This document shows, one piece after another, positions 16,133 through 24,346 of a stretch of DNA of 64,000 bases; the first letter of the stretch is position 1; every line of letters begins with the position of its first letter. A program made the position numbers and the translations under genes. Source of the stretch: Flavobacteriales bacterium (GTDB lineage Bacteria > Bacteroidota > Bacteroidia > Flavobacteriales_F > PHOS-HE28); contig JADKJM010000019.1 in NCBI GenBank assembly GCA_016721005.1, positions 434,001-498,000 of the forward strand. Direction: 5' to 3'. The notes beneath the pieces are model-generated. The model was not told the origin of the DNA. It searched no databases and saw only the letters and a program-made list of their open reading frames with translations.

Positions 16133-17632
16133 ATGACGGACCAGACTCCAACATTGCCCGCTGCGCAATATCCGCGCTGGCTCGTTCCGGTGCTCTTCGT
16201 GCTCACTGCGATCTGGCCGCTCTTCATGCACCTGGACACCCTACCCTTGCGTGTGTGGGACGAGGCGCGGCAGGCGATCAGCGCGTTGGAGATGCTGCGC
16301 GATGGCGACTGGTTGGTGGCGCACTTCTACGGCCAGCCCGACATGTGGAGCACCAAGCCGCCGCTGCTGATCTGGATCCAGACCACCTTCTTCGCGATCC
16401 TCGGACCGGGTGAACTCGCGCTGCGTTTGCCATCGGCGATCGCGGCCTTCCTCACTGGTTGGTTCCTGTTGCGCTTCACCACAAAACAATTGAACTCACC
16501 ATGGCTCGGCCTCATCGCTTGCCTGATGCTGTACACGAGCGACGGCTTCATCCACATGCACGTGGCACGCAGCGGTGATTACGACGCGCTGCTCGTGCTC
16601 TTCATGTCCACCAGTGCATGGGCGCTCTTCCGCTGGAGCGTGGATGGACGTCCGCGCGATCTGCTCTGGTTCTTCGTGCTGATCACCTTCGGCGTACTGA
16701 CGAAGAGCGTGCAAGCGCTGCTCTTCGTTCCGGGTCTGGGCATCTTCCTATTGTTGCAGAAACGCGCGCTGGCGTTCTTCATGGAGCGGAAGACCTACAT
16801 CGGGATGGGGATCTTCCTGCTCGTGGTCGGCGCATTCTATCTGCTGCGCGAATCAGCGAACCCCGGTTACTTGAAAGCGGTGTGGGAGAACGAGCTGGGT
16901 GGTCGCTACGGCACATCCATCGAAGGCCACGAGGAGCCTTGGAACTTCTACATCCGCATGCTGATCGACCACCACTTCACCTGGTGGTGGATGCTCGTAC
17001 CCATTGGCATGGTGGTCGGGCTCGCCCACCGCGAGGAACGGTTGCGACAGTGGACCTTGCTGCTTGTCTGCATCGGTAGCACGTATCTCTATGTGATCAG
17101 TTCCGCAGGTACCAAACTCGAATGGTACTCGGCGCCGCTGTTCCCGGTGTTGTGCGGCCTAGCAGCTATCCCGGTACATGTGCTGTTGCAATGGACCTTT
17201 TCGGAGCAATGGTCCGCCAGCTTCGTTGCGCGCCGTGTACTGCCTTGGCTGCTCCTGTTCTTCGTGTTCCTCCAACCGTACACGGCCATCATCGGCCGCA
17301 CTTACTTCCCGAAGGAATATCCTTGGGACGAGGACGTCTTCGCTGCGTCGTACTACTTGCACAACGCGTTGCGCGGTGGCCCCTTGGAAGTGGATGCCCT
17401 CTGCCACGACTCCTACAACGCGCACCTGATGTTCTACGTCAAACTCCTGAACGAGCAGGGCAAGGACATCAAGAGCGTGAGCAAACTCGACCTGAAGCCG
17501 GGTATGCGCGCCATGGCGATCGAGCCGTTCGTCAAGGAGTCCATCGAACACCACTACGACTACAAGATCCTTTACGAGAACCACAGCTTGCGCATCTACG
17601 AGATCACCGGCATCCATGAAGCAACGCCCTGA
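16133..17632 (+). CDS. ArnT/PMT-like glycosyltransferase family 39 membrane protein
   Basis: A 499-residue polytopic enzyme of the PMT_2/ArnT type, which uses a polyprenyl-phosphate sugar donor at the periplasmic face. Loop 1 contains LRVWDEARQAISALEML with Asp43-Glu44, then GDWLVAHFYGQPDMWSTKPPLLIW, the typical WDEA...DGDW...KPP signature. At least ten hydrophobic segments follow, and a short C-terminal soluble part ends KILYENHSLRIYEITG. The ATG at 16133 is used; a GTG lies directly before it. It overlaps the downstream GT2 gene by 17 bases, so the two are probably coupled: GtrB-like enzyme makes the donor, this enzyme uses it. Confidence 0.9.
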   Translation: MTDQTPTLPAAQYPRWLVPVLFVLTAIWPLFMHLDTLPLRVWDEARQAISALEMLRDGDWLVAHFYGQPDMWSTKPPLLIWIQTTFFAILGPGELALRLPSAIAAFLTGWFLLRFTTKQLNSPWLGLIACLMLYTSDGFIHMHVARSGDYDALLVLFMSTSAWALFRWSVDGRPRDLLWFFVLITFGVLTKSVQALLFVPGLGIFLLLQKRALAFFMERKTYIGMGIFLLVVGAFYLLRESANPGYLKAVWENELGGRYGTSIEGHEEPWNFYIRMLIDHHFTWWWMLVPIGMVVGLAHREERLRQWTLLLVCIGSTYLYVISSAGTKLEWYSAPLFPVLCGLAAIPVHVLLQWTFSEQWSASFVARRVLPWLLLFFVFLQPYTAIIGRTYFPKEYPWDEDVFAASYYLHNALRGGPLEVDALCHDSYNAHLMFYVKLLNEQGKDIKSVSKLDLKPGMRAMAIEPFVKESIEHHYDYKILYENHSLRIYEITGIHEATP

Positions 17633-18569
17633 AGTATCCCTCGTGGTCCCCGTGCTCAACGAGGAGGCGATCATCCCCGAGTTGGTCAAGCGCTCCATGG
17701 CGGCCATCAGTAGCATCGACGCGAATGCGGAGATGATCCTGGTGGATGATGGCAGCACGGATGGAACATTGGAAGCCATCCAGGCCGAGCGCGCGAAGGA
17801 TCCGCGCGTCCGATATGTGTCGCTGAGCCGGAATTTCGGTCACCAGATGGCGATCACGGCGGGGCTCGATGCCGCGCAAGGCAACAGCGTCGCGATCATG
17901 GACGGCGACCTTCAGGATCCGCCTGAACTGATCCCTGAACTGCACGCGAAGTACAAGGAGGGGTTTCACGTGGTGTACGCGAAGCGCCGCGCGCGTCTCG
18001 ACGAGGTGTTCTGGAAAAAGTGGGCGGCGGCGATCTTCTACCGCTTGTTGCAGTCCATCACACGCATCGACATCCCACTGGACACCGGCGACTTCCGCTT
18101 GATCTCCCGCAAGGTGCTGCTGCGCTTGGGCGACATGCGCGAACGCGATCGCTTCCTGCGCGGACAGATCGCGTGGCTCGGCTTCAAGACCGACTTCGTG
18201 CTGTATGATCGCCATGGCCGCGCTGCGGGCGAGCGCAAGTACACCGTGCGCAAGCTCATGGGCCTGGCCATGGCGGGCATCCTCTCCTTCAGCAGTTTCC
18301 CGTTGCGGTTGGCCACCTTCTTCGGATTCTTCGTTTCCTTCTTCGCCTTCATCATCATCCTCTACGCCATCTGGAGCAAGATCACGCAGGGTGATCTGAT
18401 CAGCGGTTGGACCTCCATGATCATCAGCACGATGTTCATCGGCGGTGTGCAACTGATCTGCCTGGGCATCATCGGCGAATACATCAACCGCATCAGTCAG
18501 GAGGTGCGTGGCAGACCGATGTACGTGGTGGGCGAAAGCTCCGAAGGTGATGCCAGCGGGGTCGATTAG
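17616..18569 (+). CDS. GtrB/DPM-like polyprenyl-phosphate glycosyltransferase (GT2)
   Basis: A family 2 glycosyltransferase that probably loads a sugar onto undecaprenyl phosphate at the cytoplasmic face. VSLVVPVLNEEAIIPEL opens the GT-A fold, with AEMILVDDGSTDGT and the DxD-type metal site MDGDLQDPPELIPEL. SRNFGHQMAITAGLDAA and DTGDFRLISRKVL are family landmarks. Two C-terminal transmembrane helices (about 230-255 and 265-292) are as in GtrB. It is 317 residues long and overlaps both neighbours (17 bases with the GT39 gene, 20 bases with the next gene), pointing to one operon. Confidence 0.92.
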   Translation: MKQRPEVSLVVPVLNEEAIIPELVKRSMAAISSIDANAEMILVDDGSTDGTLEAIQAERAKDPRVRYVSLSRNFGHQMAITAGLDAAQGNSVAIMDGDLQDPPELIPELHAKYKEGFHVVYAKRRARLDEVFWKKWAAAIFYRLLQSITRIDIPLDTGDFRLISRKVLLRLGDMRERDRFLRGQIAWLGFKTDFVLYDRHGRAAGERKYTVRKLMGLAMAGILSFSSFPLRLATFFGFFVSFFAFIIILYAIWSKITQGDLISGWTSMIISTMFIGGVQLICLGIIGEYINRISQEVRGRPMYVVGESSEGDASGVD

Positions 18570-20406
18570 CGCCAACGGATCGCGCATCGCGCGGTGGACC
18601 ATTGGGATCCTCGCGCTGCTCTTGCTCGCGTATGCGGTGGTACGAGCCTGCACGGTCTCTTTCTCCTACGACGAGACATTCACGTTCATGGAGCACGTGC
18701 GTAAGGATATGTTCTACCAACGGGCCTTCGATCAAATGGGGGGCAATCACCACTTGCTGAATGTATGGGGCATGTGGGTGAGCATGAAGCTTTTCGGAAC
18801 AAGTGAGATGGCGCTCAGGCTGCCCAACCTGCTGGCCTATGTGGGTTACCTCTATGCTGGGGCGCGGATCGCGCTTCGTGCGCGCCATGCGGTGCTGGCC
18901 ATCGCGGCTTTCGTGCTGCTCAACGCGCACCCGTATCTCATCGATTTCTTCTCGCTCGCACGTGGATATGGTCTTGCCTGCGGCTTCATGATGATGAGCC
19001 TATGGCAGGCCTGGCGCTTTTTCGACGAGGGGAAGAGCGTGCGGCGACTGGCCGTGACCATGTCCTTCGTGTCGCTCGCCGCCATGTCCCATGTGATCAT
19101 GATCAATTACCTGCTGGCGTTCGGTCTGGCGGTGTTGATCTTCCTCGGCTGGTGGAGCCGAACAACAGGGCTACGGCAGTGGCGCACGCACTTGGTCGTG
19201 TTGATCGGCATTGGTGCGGCAGGCTTGGCCATTATTCTTCCCAATGCGCTCGGTCTGTTCCATGGTGGCTCGCTCAACTTCGGTTGCGATGGGATCTGGA
19301 ACTGTATGATCCGCACGATCAGCGAGAAGATCATTTACCACATGGACTACGGAGAGCCTGCGCTCGACACCGTGGCGAGGGTGCTCTTCCGTGCAGGTGC
19401 ATGGTGCCTGGTGGTGCTGTTGCTCACCTGGTGGAAGAACGCGTGGGAACAATTGATGCCGATGCTCTTTGGGCTGCTCGTGCTCGGAGCTTGCTTCGTG
19501 TCGTTCTGGTTGCAATACCAGCTCTTCGACGTGCCTTTTCCGCAAACGCGCACGGGATTGTTCCTGCTGCCTTTGAGCGCCTTCGTTGTAGTGGCCGGCC
19601 TCATCCGTTGGCCAAGTAGGCCGGTCATTTCCATCGCCATCGCCTGCTGGTTCTGCGTTCCACTGCTCGTGCATGCGCAGCGCTGCATCGGTTTTGTGCG
19701 CTCGGACGAATGGATCTCTTCCGGTGAAGTGCGCACTGCGCTGGAGCTCATCGAGAAGGACCATCTCCCGCTCACGGAGTCGCGACCCCTGGTATGCGTC
19801 GGCACGGGATTCGAAAGCGATGGGTCCATGGGCTATTATGTAGCGTCACGCCAATGGACCTGGCTGGAACATACGGCCCGTGATGGTCGCGACAGCTTTC
19901 CCAGGAGCGATTACTACCTGGTGGATTGGGATTGCCATGACAAGGTGGACCATGCGAATTGGGAGGAACTCTTCCACTCCGATGCCACGGGACTGTCGGT
20001 TTTCCGTGATGTACGGATGCACAGGACGTTCGATAGGGTTGTGTACCACGGACGGTTCCTCGCGAACGAACACGAGGCGGACGCCCTGCCGGAGATCTCC
20101 TGGACCGTCCCCGAAGGAGTACAAGGCCCTATCATCCTGTCGGGAAAAGTTGAGGCGCTGGAGCGCGGGGTCGAGAATTGGTTGGGTCTAACGCTCCTCG
20201 TGGAACGCGGCGGGGTCGTGATCGAACAGGGAGGACAACCATCCCATCGACAGGTGCAGCAGTACGGCGAATGGGGGACCGTGAGCGCGGAATTCATGCC
20301 CACCAAGTCGTTGATGCCGGGCGATGTCGTGCGCTTCGAGGCACGACCCTGCTTCCTGGAGCCAGCCATCGACATGCGCGATGCGGAGTTGTGGGTGTTG
20401 CAGTGA
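18550..20406 (+). CDS. GT-C-like polytopic membrane glycosyltransferase, fourth relative
   Basis: A 618-residue polytopic protein distantly related to the three tandem paralogs: Asp41-Glu42 (FSYDETFTFMEH) in loop 1, GGNHHLLNVWGMWVSMKLFG in the WDANNH position, and LIDFFSLARGYGLACGFMMM in the DFFSLFRGYG position. The C-terminal 130 residues are a soluble beta-sandwich-like domain (ILSGKVEALERGVENWLGLT). The ATG at 18550 is chosen, overlapping the GT2 gene by 20 bases; an earlier ATG at 18508 would extend it further into that gene. It probably transfers a sugar from the donor made by the neighbouring GtrB-like enzyme; the acceptor is unknown. Confidence 0.8.
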   Translation: MPAGSISANGSRIARWTIGILALLLLAYAVVRACTVSFSYDETFTFMEHVRKDMFYQRAFDQMGGNHHLLNVWGMWVSMKLFGTSEMALRLPNLLAYVGYLYAGARIALRARHAVLAIAAFVLLNAHPYLIDFFSLARGYGLACGFMMMSLWQAWRFFDEGKSVRRLAVTMSFVSLAAMSHVIMINYLLAFGLAVLIFLGWWSRTTGLRQWRTHLVVLIGIGAAGLAIILPNALGLFHGGSLNFGCDGIWNCMIRTISEKIIYHMDYGEPALDTVARVLFRAGAWCLVVLLLTWWKNAWEQLMPMLFGLLVLGACFVSFWLQYQLFDVPFPQTRTGLFLLPLSAFVVVAGLIRWPSRPVISIAIACWFCVPLLVHAQRCIGFVRSDEWISSGEVRTALELIEKDHLPLTESRPLVCVGTGFESDGSMGYYVASRQWTWLEHTARDGRDSFPRSDYYLVDWDCHDKVDHANWEELFHSDATGLSVFRDVRMHRTFDRVVYHGRFLANEHEADALPEISWTVPEGVQGPIILSGKVEALERGVENWLGLTLLVERGGVVIEQGGQPSHRQVQQYGEWGTVSAEFMPTKSLMPGDVVRFEARPCFLEPAIDMRDAELWVLQ

Positions 20407-20457
20407 TCATCCTGCGAAGACTCGTATCATGAGGTAAGCGCGATATTCGTGACCCCG

Positions 20458-21177
20458 ATGAACAGTATGATCCGCACCCTTTCCATCATCATTCCCGCCT
20501 ACAACGAGGAACGGACCATTCACCTGATCCTGGACAAGGTGCGCGATGTGGTGCTGCACCACGGTATCGGCAAAGAGGTGATCATCGTGAACGACGGTAG
20601 TACCGATGGCACGGTGCAGGCGATCCTGTCCTACATGGGCGAGAACCCGGCCATGGGCATCCGCTTCATAGAGCAGCCGAGCAATATGGGCAAGGGCGCT
20701 GCGATCCATCGGGGGATCAAAGAGGCTACGGGCGAATACCTGATCGTGCAGGATGCCGACCTGGAGTACGATCCGCGCGAGTACAACGACCTGCTCCGAC
20801 CTATGGTGGAGGGCTTTGCCGACGTGGTCTTTGGATCGCGCTTCATGGGCCATCATCCGCACCGCATCCTCTTCTACTGGCACAGCATCGGCAACCGCTT
20901 CCTCACGAGTTTGTCCAACATGTTCAACAATTTGAACTTGACGGACATGGAGACTTGCTACAAACTCATTCGCAGCGACATCGCCAAAGGACTCGAGCTA
21001 CGCGAAAAGCGCTTCGGCTTCGAACCGGAAGTAACGGCCAAACTGGCGCGCGTGAAAGGCGCACGGATCTACGAGGTCGGAATCAGCTACTATGGTCGCA
21101 CGTACGCCGAGGGCAAGAAGATCGGCTGGAAGGATGGCGTCCGCGCTATTTGGTGCATCGTGAAGTATGGGCTCTGA
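20458..21177 (+). CDS. Dolichyl-phosphate mannosyltransferase-like GT2 enzyme
   Basis: A 239-residue soluble family 2 glycosyltransferase without C-terminal membrane helices. LSIIIPAYNEERTIHLIL, KEVIIVNDGSTDGT and the metal site IVQDADLEYDPREY define the GT-A fold, and the C-terminal FEPEVTAKLARV...EVGISYYGRTYAEGKKI block is the signature of DPM1-type enzymes that make polyprenyl-phosphate mannose or glucose. ATG 20458 is used; GTG 20449 and ATG 20467 are alternatives. It lies between GT-C-type genes that would consume such lipid-linked sugars. Confidence 0.9.
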   Translation: MNSMIRTLSIIIPAYNEERTIHLILDKVRDVVLHHGIGKEVIIVNDGSTDGTVQAILSYMGENPAMGIRFIEQPSNMGKGAAIHRGIKEATGEYLIVQDADLEYDPREYNDLLRPMVEGFADVVFGSRFMGHHPHRILFYWHSIGNRFLTSLSNMFNNLNLTDMETCYKLIRSDIAKGLELREKRFGFEPEVTAKLARVKGARIYEVGISYYGRTYAEGKKIGWKDGVRAIWCIVKYGL

Positions 21178-21185
21178 TCCGTGCG

Positions 21186-21905
21186 ATGGCCGATCGGATC
21201 CTCCACATCATCATCCCTTGTTACAACCCGCCTTTTGGCTGGGACGCGCGCTTGATCGATCGGGGCACTGAATTGATGCGGCGGTTGCCCGAGGTGTCAG
21301 TCCGGTTCACGGTGGTGGAGGATGGTTCGGCCCACGCCATTGATGAAGCGAGGAAGCGCGCAGTGACCGAAGCTCTCGGTGAGGTGGAGTGGCATGCGCA
21401 TGAAGTGAATCTGGGTAAAGGCGCCGCGCTGCGCACCGGAGCCCGCAGTTGCGCGGATGGCCCTTGCCTCTTCACCGATGTGGATGTGCCCTATACCGTG
21501 GACAGCATGCTGGATGCGTGCCGCGCATTATTCCATGGGGCGAACGTGGTGTTGGGCCAGCGCAAGAGCACCTACTACGAACGCGTGCCTTGGGCGCGGC
21601 GCGTGATCAGCAAGAGCTTCCGCTGGGTGTTGCGCCACATCGTGCGCCTGCCGATCACCGACACGCAATGCGGCTTGAAAGGCTTCGATCAGCGCGGACG
21701 TGTCGTGTTCCTCAGTACCACCATCGACCGCTTCCTGTTCGACATGGAGTTCGTGATGCTCGTCTCGCGTCGCAAGGACCTGCGCGTGGAAACGATCGAT
21801 GCGCAACTGGATGAAGGCATCCGCTTCAGTAGGATGAACTATCGGATCCTGTTGGGTGAATCGGTGAACTTCCTCAAGGTGCTGCTGCGCGGCTATCCGA
21901 AGTGA
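21186..21905 (+). CDS. Family 2 glycosyltransferase
   Basis: A second, more divergent soluble GT2 enzyme of 239 residues. RILHIIIPCYNPPFGW, RFTVVEDGSAHAIDE and LFTDVDVPYTVDSM (the DxD equivalent) are visible, with NLGKGAALRTGAR corresponding to the NxGKGxAxRxG loop of DPM-like enzymes and LPITDTQCGLKGFD the GT2 donor-proximal block. The ATG at 21186 follows the previous stop by eight bases. Its 3' end overlaps the 3' end of the convergent membrane gene by 32 bases. Donor and acceptor cannot be read from sequence. Confidence 0.87.
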   Translation: MADRILHIIIPCYNPPFGWDARLIDRGTELMRRLPEVSVRFTVVEDGSAHAIDEARKRAVTEALGEVEWHAHEVNLGKGAALRTGARSCADGPCLFTDVDVPYTVDSMLDACRALFHGANVVLGQRKSTYYERVPWARRVISKSFRWVLRHIVRLPITDTQCGLKGFDQRGRVVFLSTTIDRFLFDMEFVMLVSRRKDLRVETIDAQLDEGIRFSRMNYRILLGESVNFLKVLLRGYPK

Positions 21906-24192
21906 GCGGCACGTTGTTCAGGAATACCACCGGCTTTCCTTCCCACGCCCCTTCCCGCCAAACATCCACATTCACCGGGCGCAATACGATGTGGCTTGCG
22001 GTGAAGCGTTGGCCCATATCGTCCGGCCCTTTCAGCAGGAATTTGTAGGACCGCCCACGTTCGGGAGGCGTGAAGGTGAGTGTGGCCATGGTGCGGTCGT
22101 CCGAGGATTGCATAGGCATGGAACGCACATTGCGGAGAACACCCCAGTGCATATCCGTTCCATCCGCGCGGACGTGCTCCAGGATCAAGGAGATGTTGAT
22201 CGCGGCGGGGTCCACGGCGTGGAACTCGAAGCTCAGTTCATAGGTGGTGGCGGTGTCGAGCTGGCCGGGTTCCACGAAGAGCACCACGGTGTAATCCCGA
22301 ACGATGCTCGTGATCATGTCAGGTACCATTCGAAGCTGCTGAAGCGCATCCCCGGAAGGAATGCTATCACTTACGGATACCCGCCATTCTCCATGCGCAG
22401 GCATCGCATCCTTCAGGCGTGCGTAAGTGGCCAAGCGGTTCTCGCGATCATCCATAAAGAGCGATCCGGCTGAGATCAGCCGCAAACTTCCAGCACCGTT
22501 CTCGATGATCGGAGTGCCCTTTTCCCAAAGCGCCTGTTCCTCGGTCTCCAATGGGGAGGCACCTCGGAACAGGAGGAACATCGCATCGCCGGGGATCTCA
22601 TCAACGAGTCGTTTGGAGAAGGTGCTTGGCGAGAACAAGGCGAGCAGGTTCCGTGTTCGTTGCAGGGAGGCGCGACTCGTGAGCCCGGCCAGCAGTGGGA
22701 TCCCGCTATGGAACGCCAAGGGCATGGCTTCGGCCAAGAATGGTTTCGGCGCGTCCTTCTGGTACAACTCCGACCCTTCATGGTGATAGGGTAGCGGAAT
22801 GATCGCCACCGCATTGCTCTTCCGTGCCATCGCGATCAAGGCGCCCTGTTCCGCGCTGACTTCGTCAGAGCGGAACACATTCGATGCATGACCCAACGAG
22901 GCGCTCACATCCACATGGTAGGCCCAGCCTTCACGTGCATAGAAACCGATCACGATCGTGTACACCGTAATGGCCGCCCAGCGACGAATGCCTTCCCCCG
23001 CGAACAGCCAATGGTACAAGCGCGTGGTGCAGAAGACCGCGCACGCGAAGTAGAAGACCCATGCGAAGCGGCCCGCACCGCGGAATTGCGCGAGCATCGG
23101 CATCCACTCGCCGAACCAGTCCTGCCAGAATCCCATGGCGAAGAGCAACACGAGGAAACTTGCACCGAGCAGCAACCCGCTGTCATCGAGCGCGACACGT
23201 TCAGCACTTGTGGACCACCGCTTCACCTGCGCACCACCAGCAATGATGAGCAGCAGGATCGAACTCAGTCCGAGGTAGCACCAGGTCTCCCAGCCTATCG
23301 CATCGTACCGGATGAATTCGCGCAGCGGCGTAACGAAGGGATCGTGCGTAGGTACGATCAGGCTCACCAACGTGGTGCTGAACCGATCGATGCCTTGAGG
23401 CGCAGCGGGTCGGTCGGTGGTCGCATCACCCCAACCGAGCAGGACGAGGAAGAGCAGCATCGGCCCGATCGCCATGATCACCGGCTCGAGGTAGGTCCGG
23501 CGCTTGCGCACATGATCCCCGGTGCGCAGCAACAGCAAGCAGGCGTAATAGCTCAGGAAGAGGAGCACACCCATGAAGCCGAGGTACGGGTGTGTGAGGA
23601 AGCAGCCGAGCAGGACCAGTCCGGAGCCGATGCTCCACTTCAGCCAACGGTTGCTTCCGCGCGTGCGCAACAGCAAGAGGAAGAGCAGAGGGATGATCCA
23701 CGCGTGGGCGAGTGAGAGGTGCCCCCCCAAGCGGAAGAGCTGCGGCTGCAACAGCGCAATGCCGAACGCGCCGATCGCTGCGGCCCACGGCGCCACCTTC
23801 AATTCACGCAACACGGCGAAGAGGCACCACGCGCACGCCAGCAGTCCAAAGAGGAGCAGGACGTTGAGGATCCCGACCGCGTGCGGAGCCAAGAAAGGGA
23901 GCAACTGCAACACCCAACTGAGCAAGGGGTGGCCATCCGTGTAGAAGACCTGCTCGCCGTACGGGTAGCTGGAACCTCCGTAGTGCAGCAAGGAAGCGTC
24001 GCGGTTCGCGTGCCAGACCAGTGTGAAATAGTTCTTCATGCCATCGCCGCCGCTGACCAGCAGCACATGGTCCGGAGAGGCGAGCACGTGGCCGTAGAAG
24101 TGAAGGATGATGGCGATCATGCACACCGTGAGCATCGTCCACCAGAAGGTGACCGGACTTCGCAACGGGATACGCAGTCGTGCGAGAAACAT
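21874..24192 (-). CDS. Large polytopic membrane protein of the glycan region
   Basis: A 772-residue protein with an N-terminal polytopic part (about 13 hydrophobic segments, residues 10-400) and a soluble C-terminal part of about 370 residues. Loop 1 holds LLVSGGDGMKNYFTLVWH and then YPYGEQVFYTDGHPLLSWV, reminiscent of YfhO-like or DUF-type GT-C proteins rather than ArnT. The last 150 residues (LSFEFHAVDPAAINISLIL) look like the beta-sandwich tail of the neighbouring genes. ATG 24192 is preferred: the ATG at 24333 adds 47 charged residues with no hydrophobicity. No assigned function; a role in glycan assembly is inferred from position only. Confidence 0.75.
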   Translation of the reverse strand: MFLARLRIPLRSPVTFWWTMLTVCMIAIILHFYGHVLASPDHVLLVSGGDGMKNYFTLVWHANRDASLLHYGGSSYPYGEQVFYTDGHPLLSWVLQLLPFLAPHAVGILNVLLLFGLLACAWCLFAVLRELKVAPWAAAIGAFGIALLQPQLFRLGGHLSLAHAWIIPLLFLLLLRTRGSNRWLKWSIGSGLVLLGCFLTHPYLGFMGVLLFLSYYACLLLLRTGDHVRKRRTYLEPVIMAIGPMLLFLVLLGWGDATTDRPAAPQGIDRFSTTLVSLIVPTHDPFVTPLREFIRYDAIGWETWCYLGLSSILLLIIAGGAQVKRWSTSAERVALDDSGLLLGASFLVLLFAMGFWQDWFGEWMPMLAQFRGAGRFAWVFYFACAVFCTTRLYHWLFAGEGIRRWAAITVYTIVIGFYAREGWAYHVDVSASLGHASNVFRSDEVSAEQGALIAMARKSNAVAIIPLPYHHEGSELYQKDAPKPFLAEAMPLAFHSGIPLLAGLTSRASLQRTRNLLALFSPSTFSKRLVDEIPGDAMFLLFRGASPLETEEQALWEKGTPIIENGAGSLRLISAGSLFMDDRENRLATYARLKDAMPAHGEWRVSVSDSIPSGDALQQLRMVPDMITSIVRDYTVVLFVEPGQLDTATTYELSFEFHAVDPAAINISLILEHVRADGTDMHWGVLRNVRSMPMQSSDDRTMATLTFTPPERGRSYKFLLKGPDDMGQRFTASHIVLRPVNVDVWREGAWEGKPVVFLNNVPLTSDSRAAAP

Positions 24193-24346
24193 CGGCGGCG
24201 AAGATCGGTGCTGTGGCAACTTCGCCGCTACTTCTTCGCGATAGCAGGACCGAGCACGATCCGCTCTACTTTTCGGCGATGAGGCAAGGGATGTCCGCTC
24301 CGCTAAGGGTGTGGAACACGAAACCTGATCCACCGATCATCGGGTC

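Noticed and set aside
24193..24333. Extra 47 residues on the membrane protein at 21874
   Set aside because: Hydrophilic, no similarity to the family layout, and it fills the divergent promoter region; the ATG at 24192 fits better.
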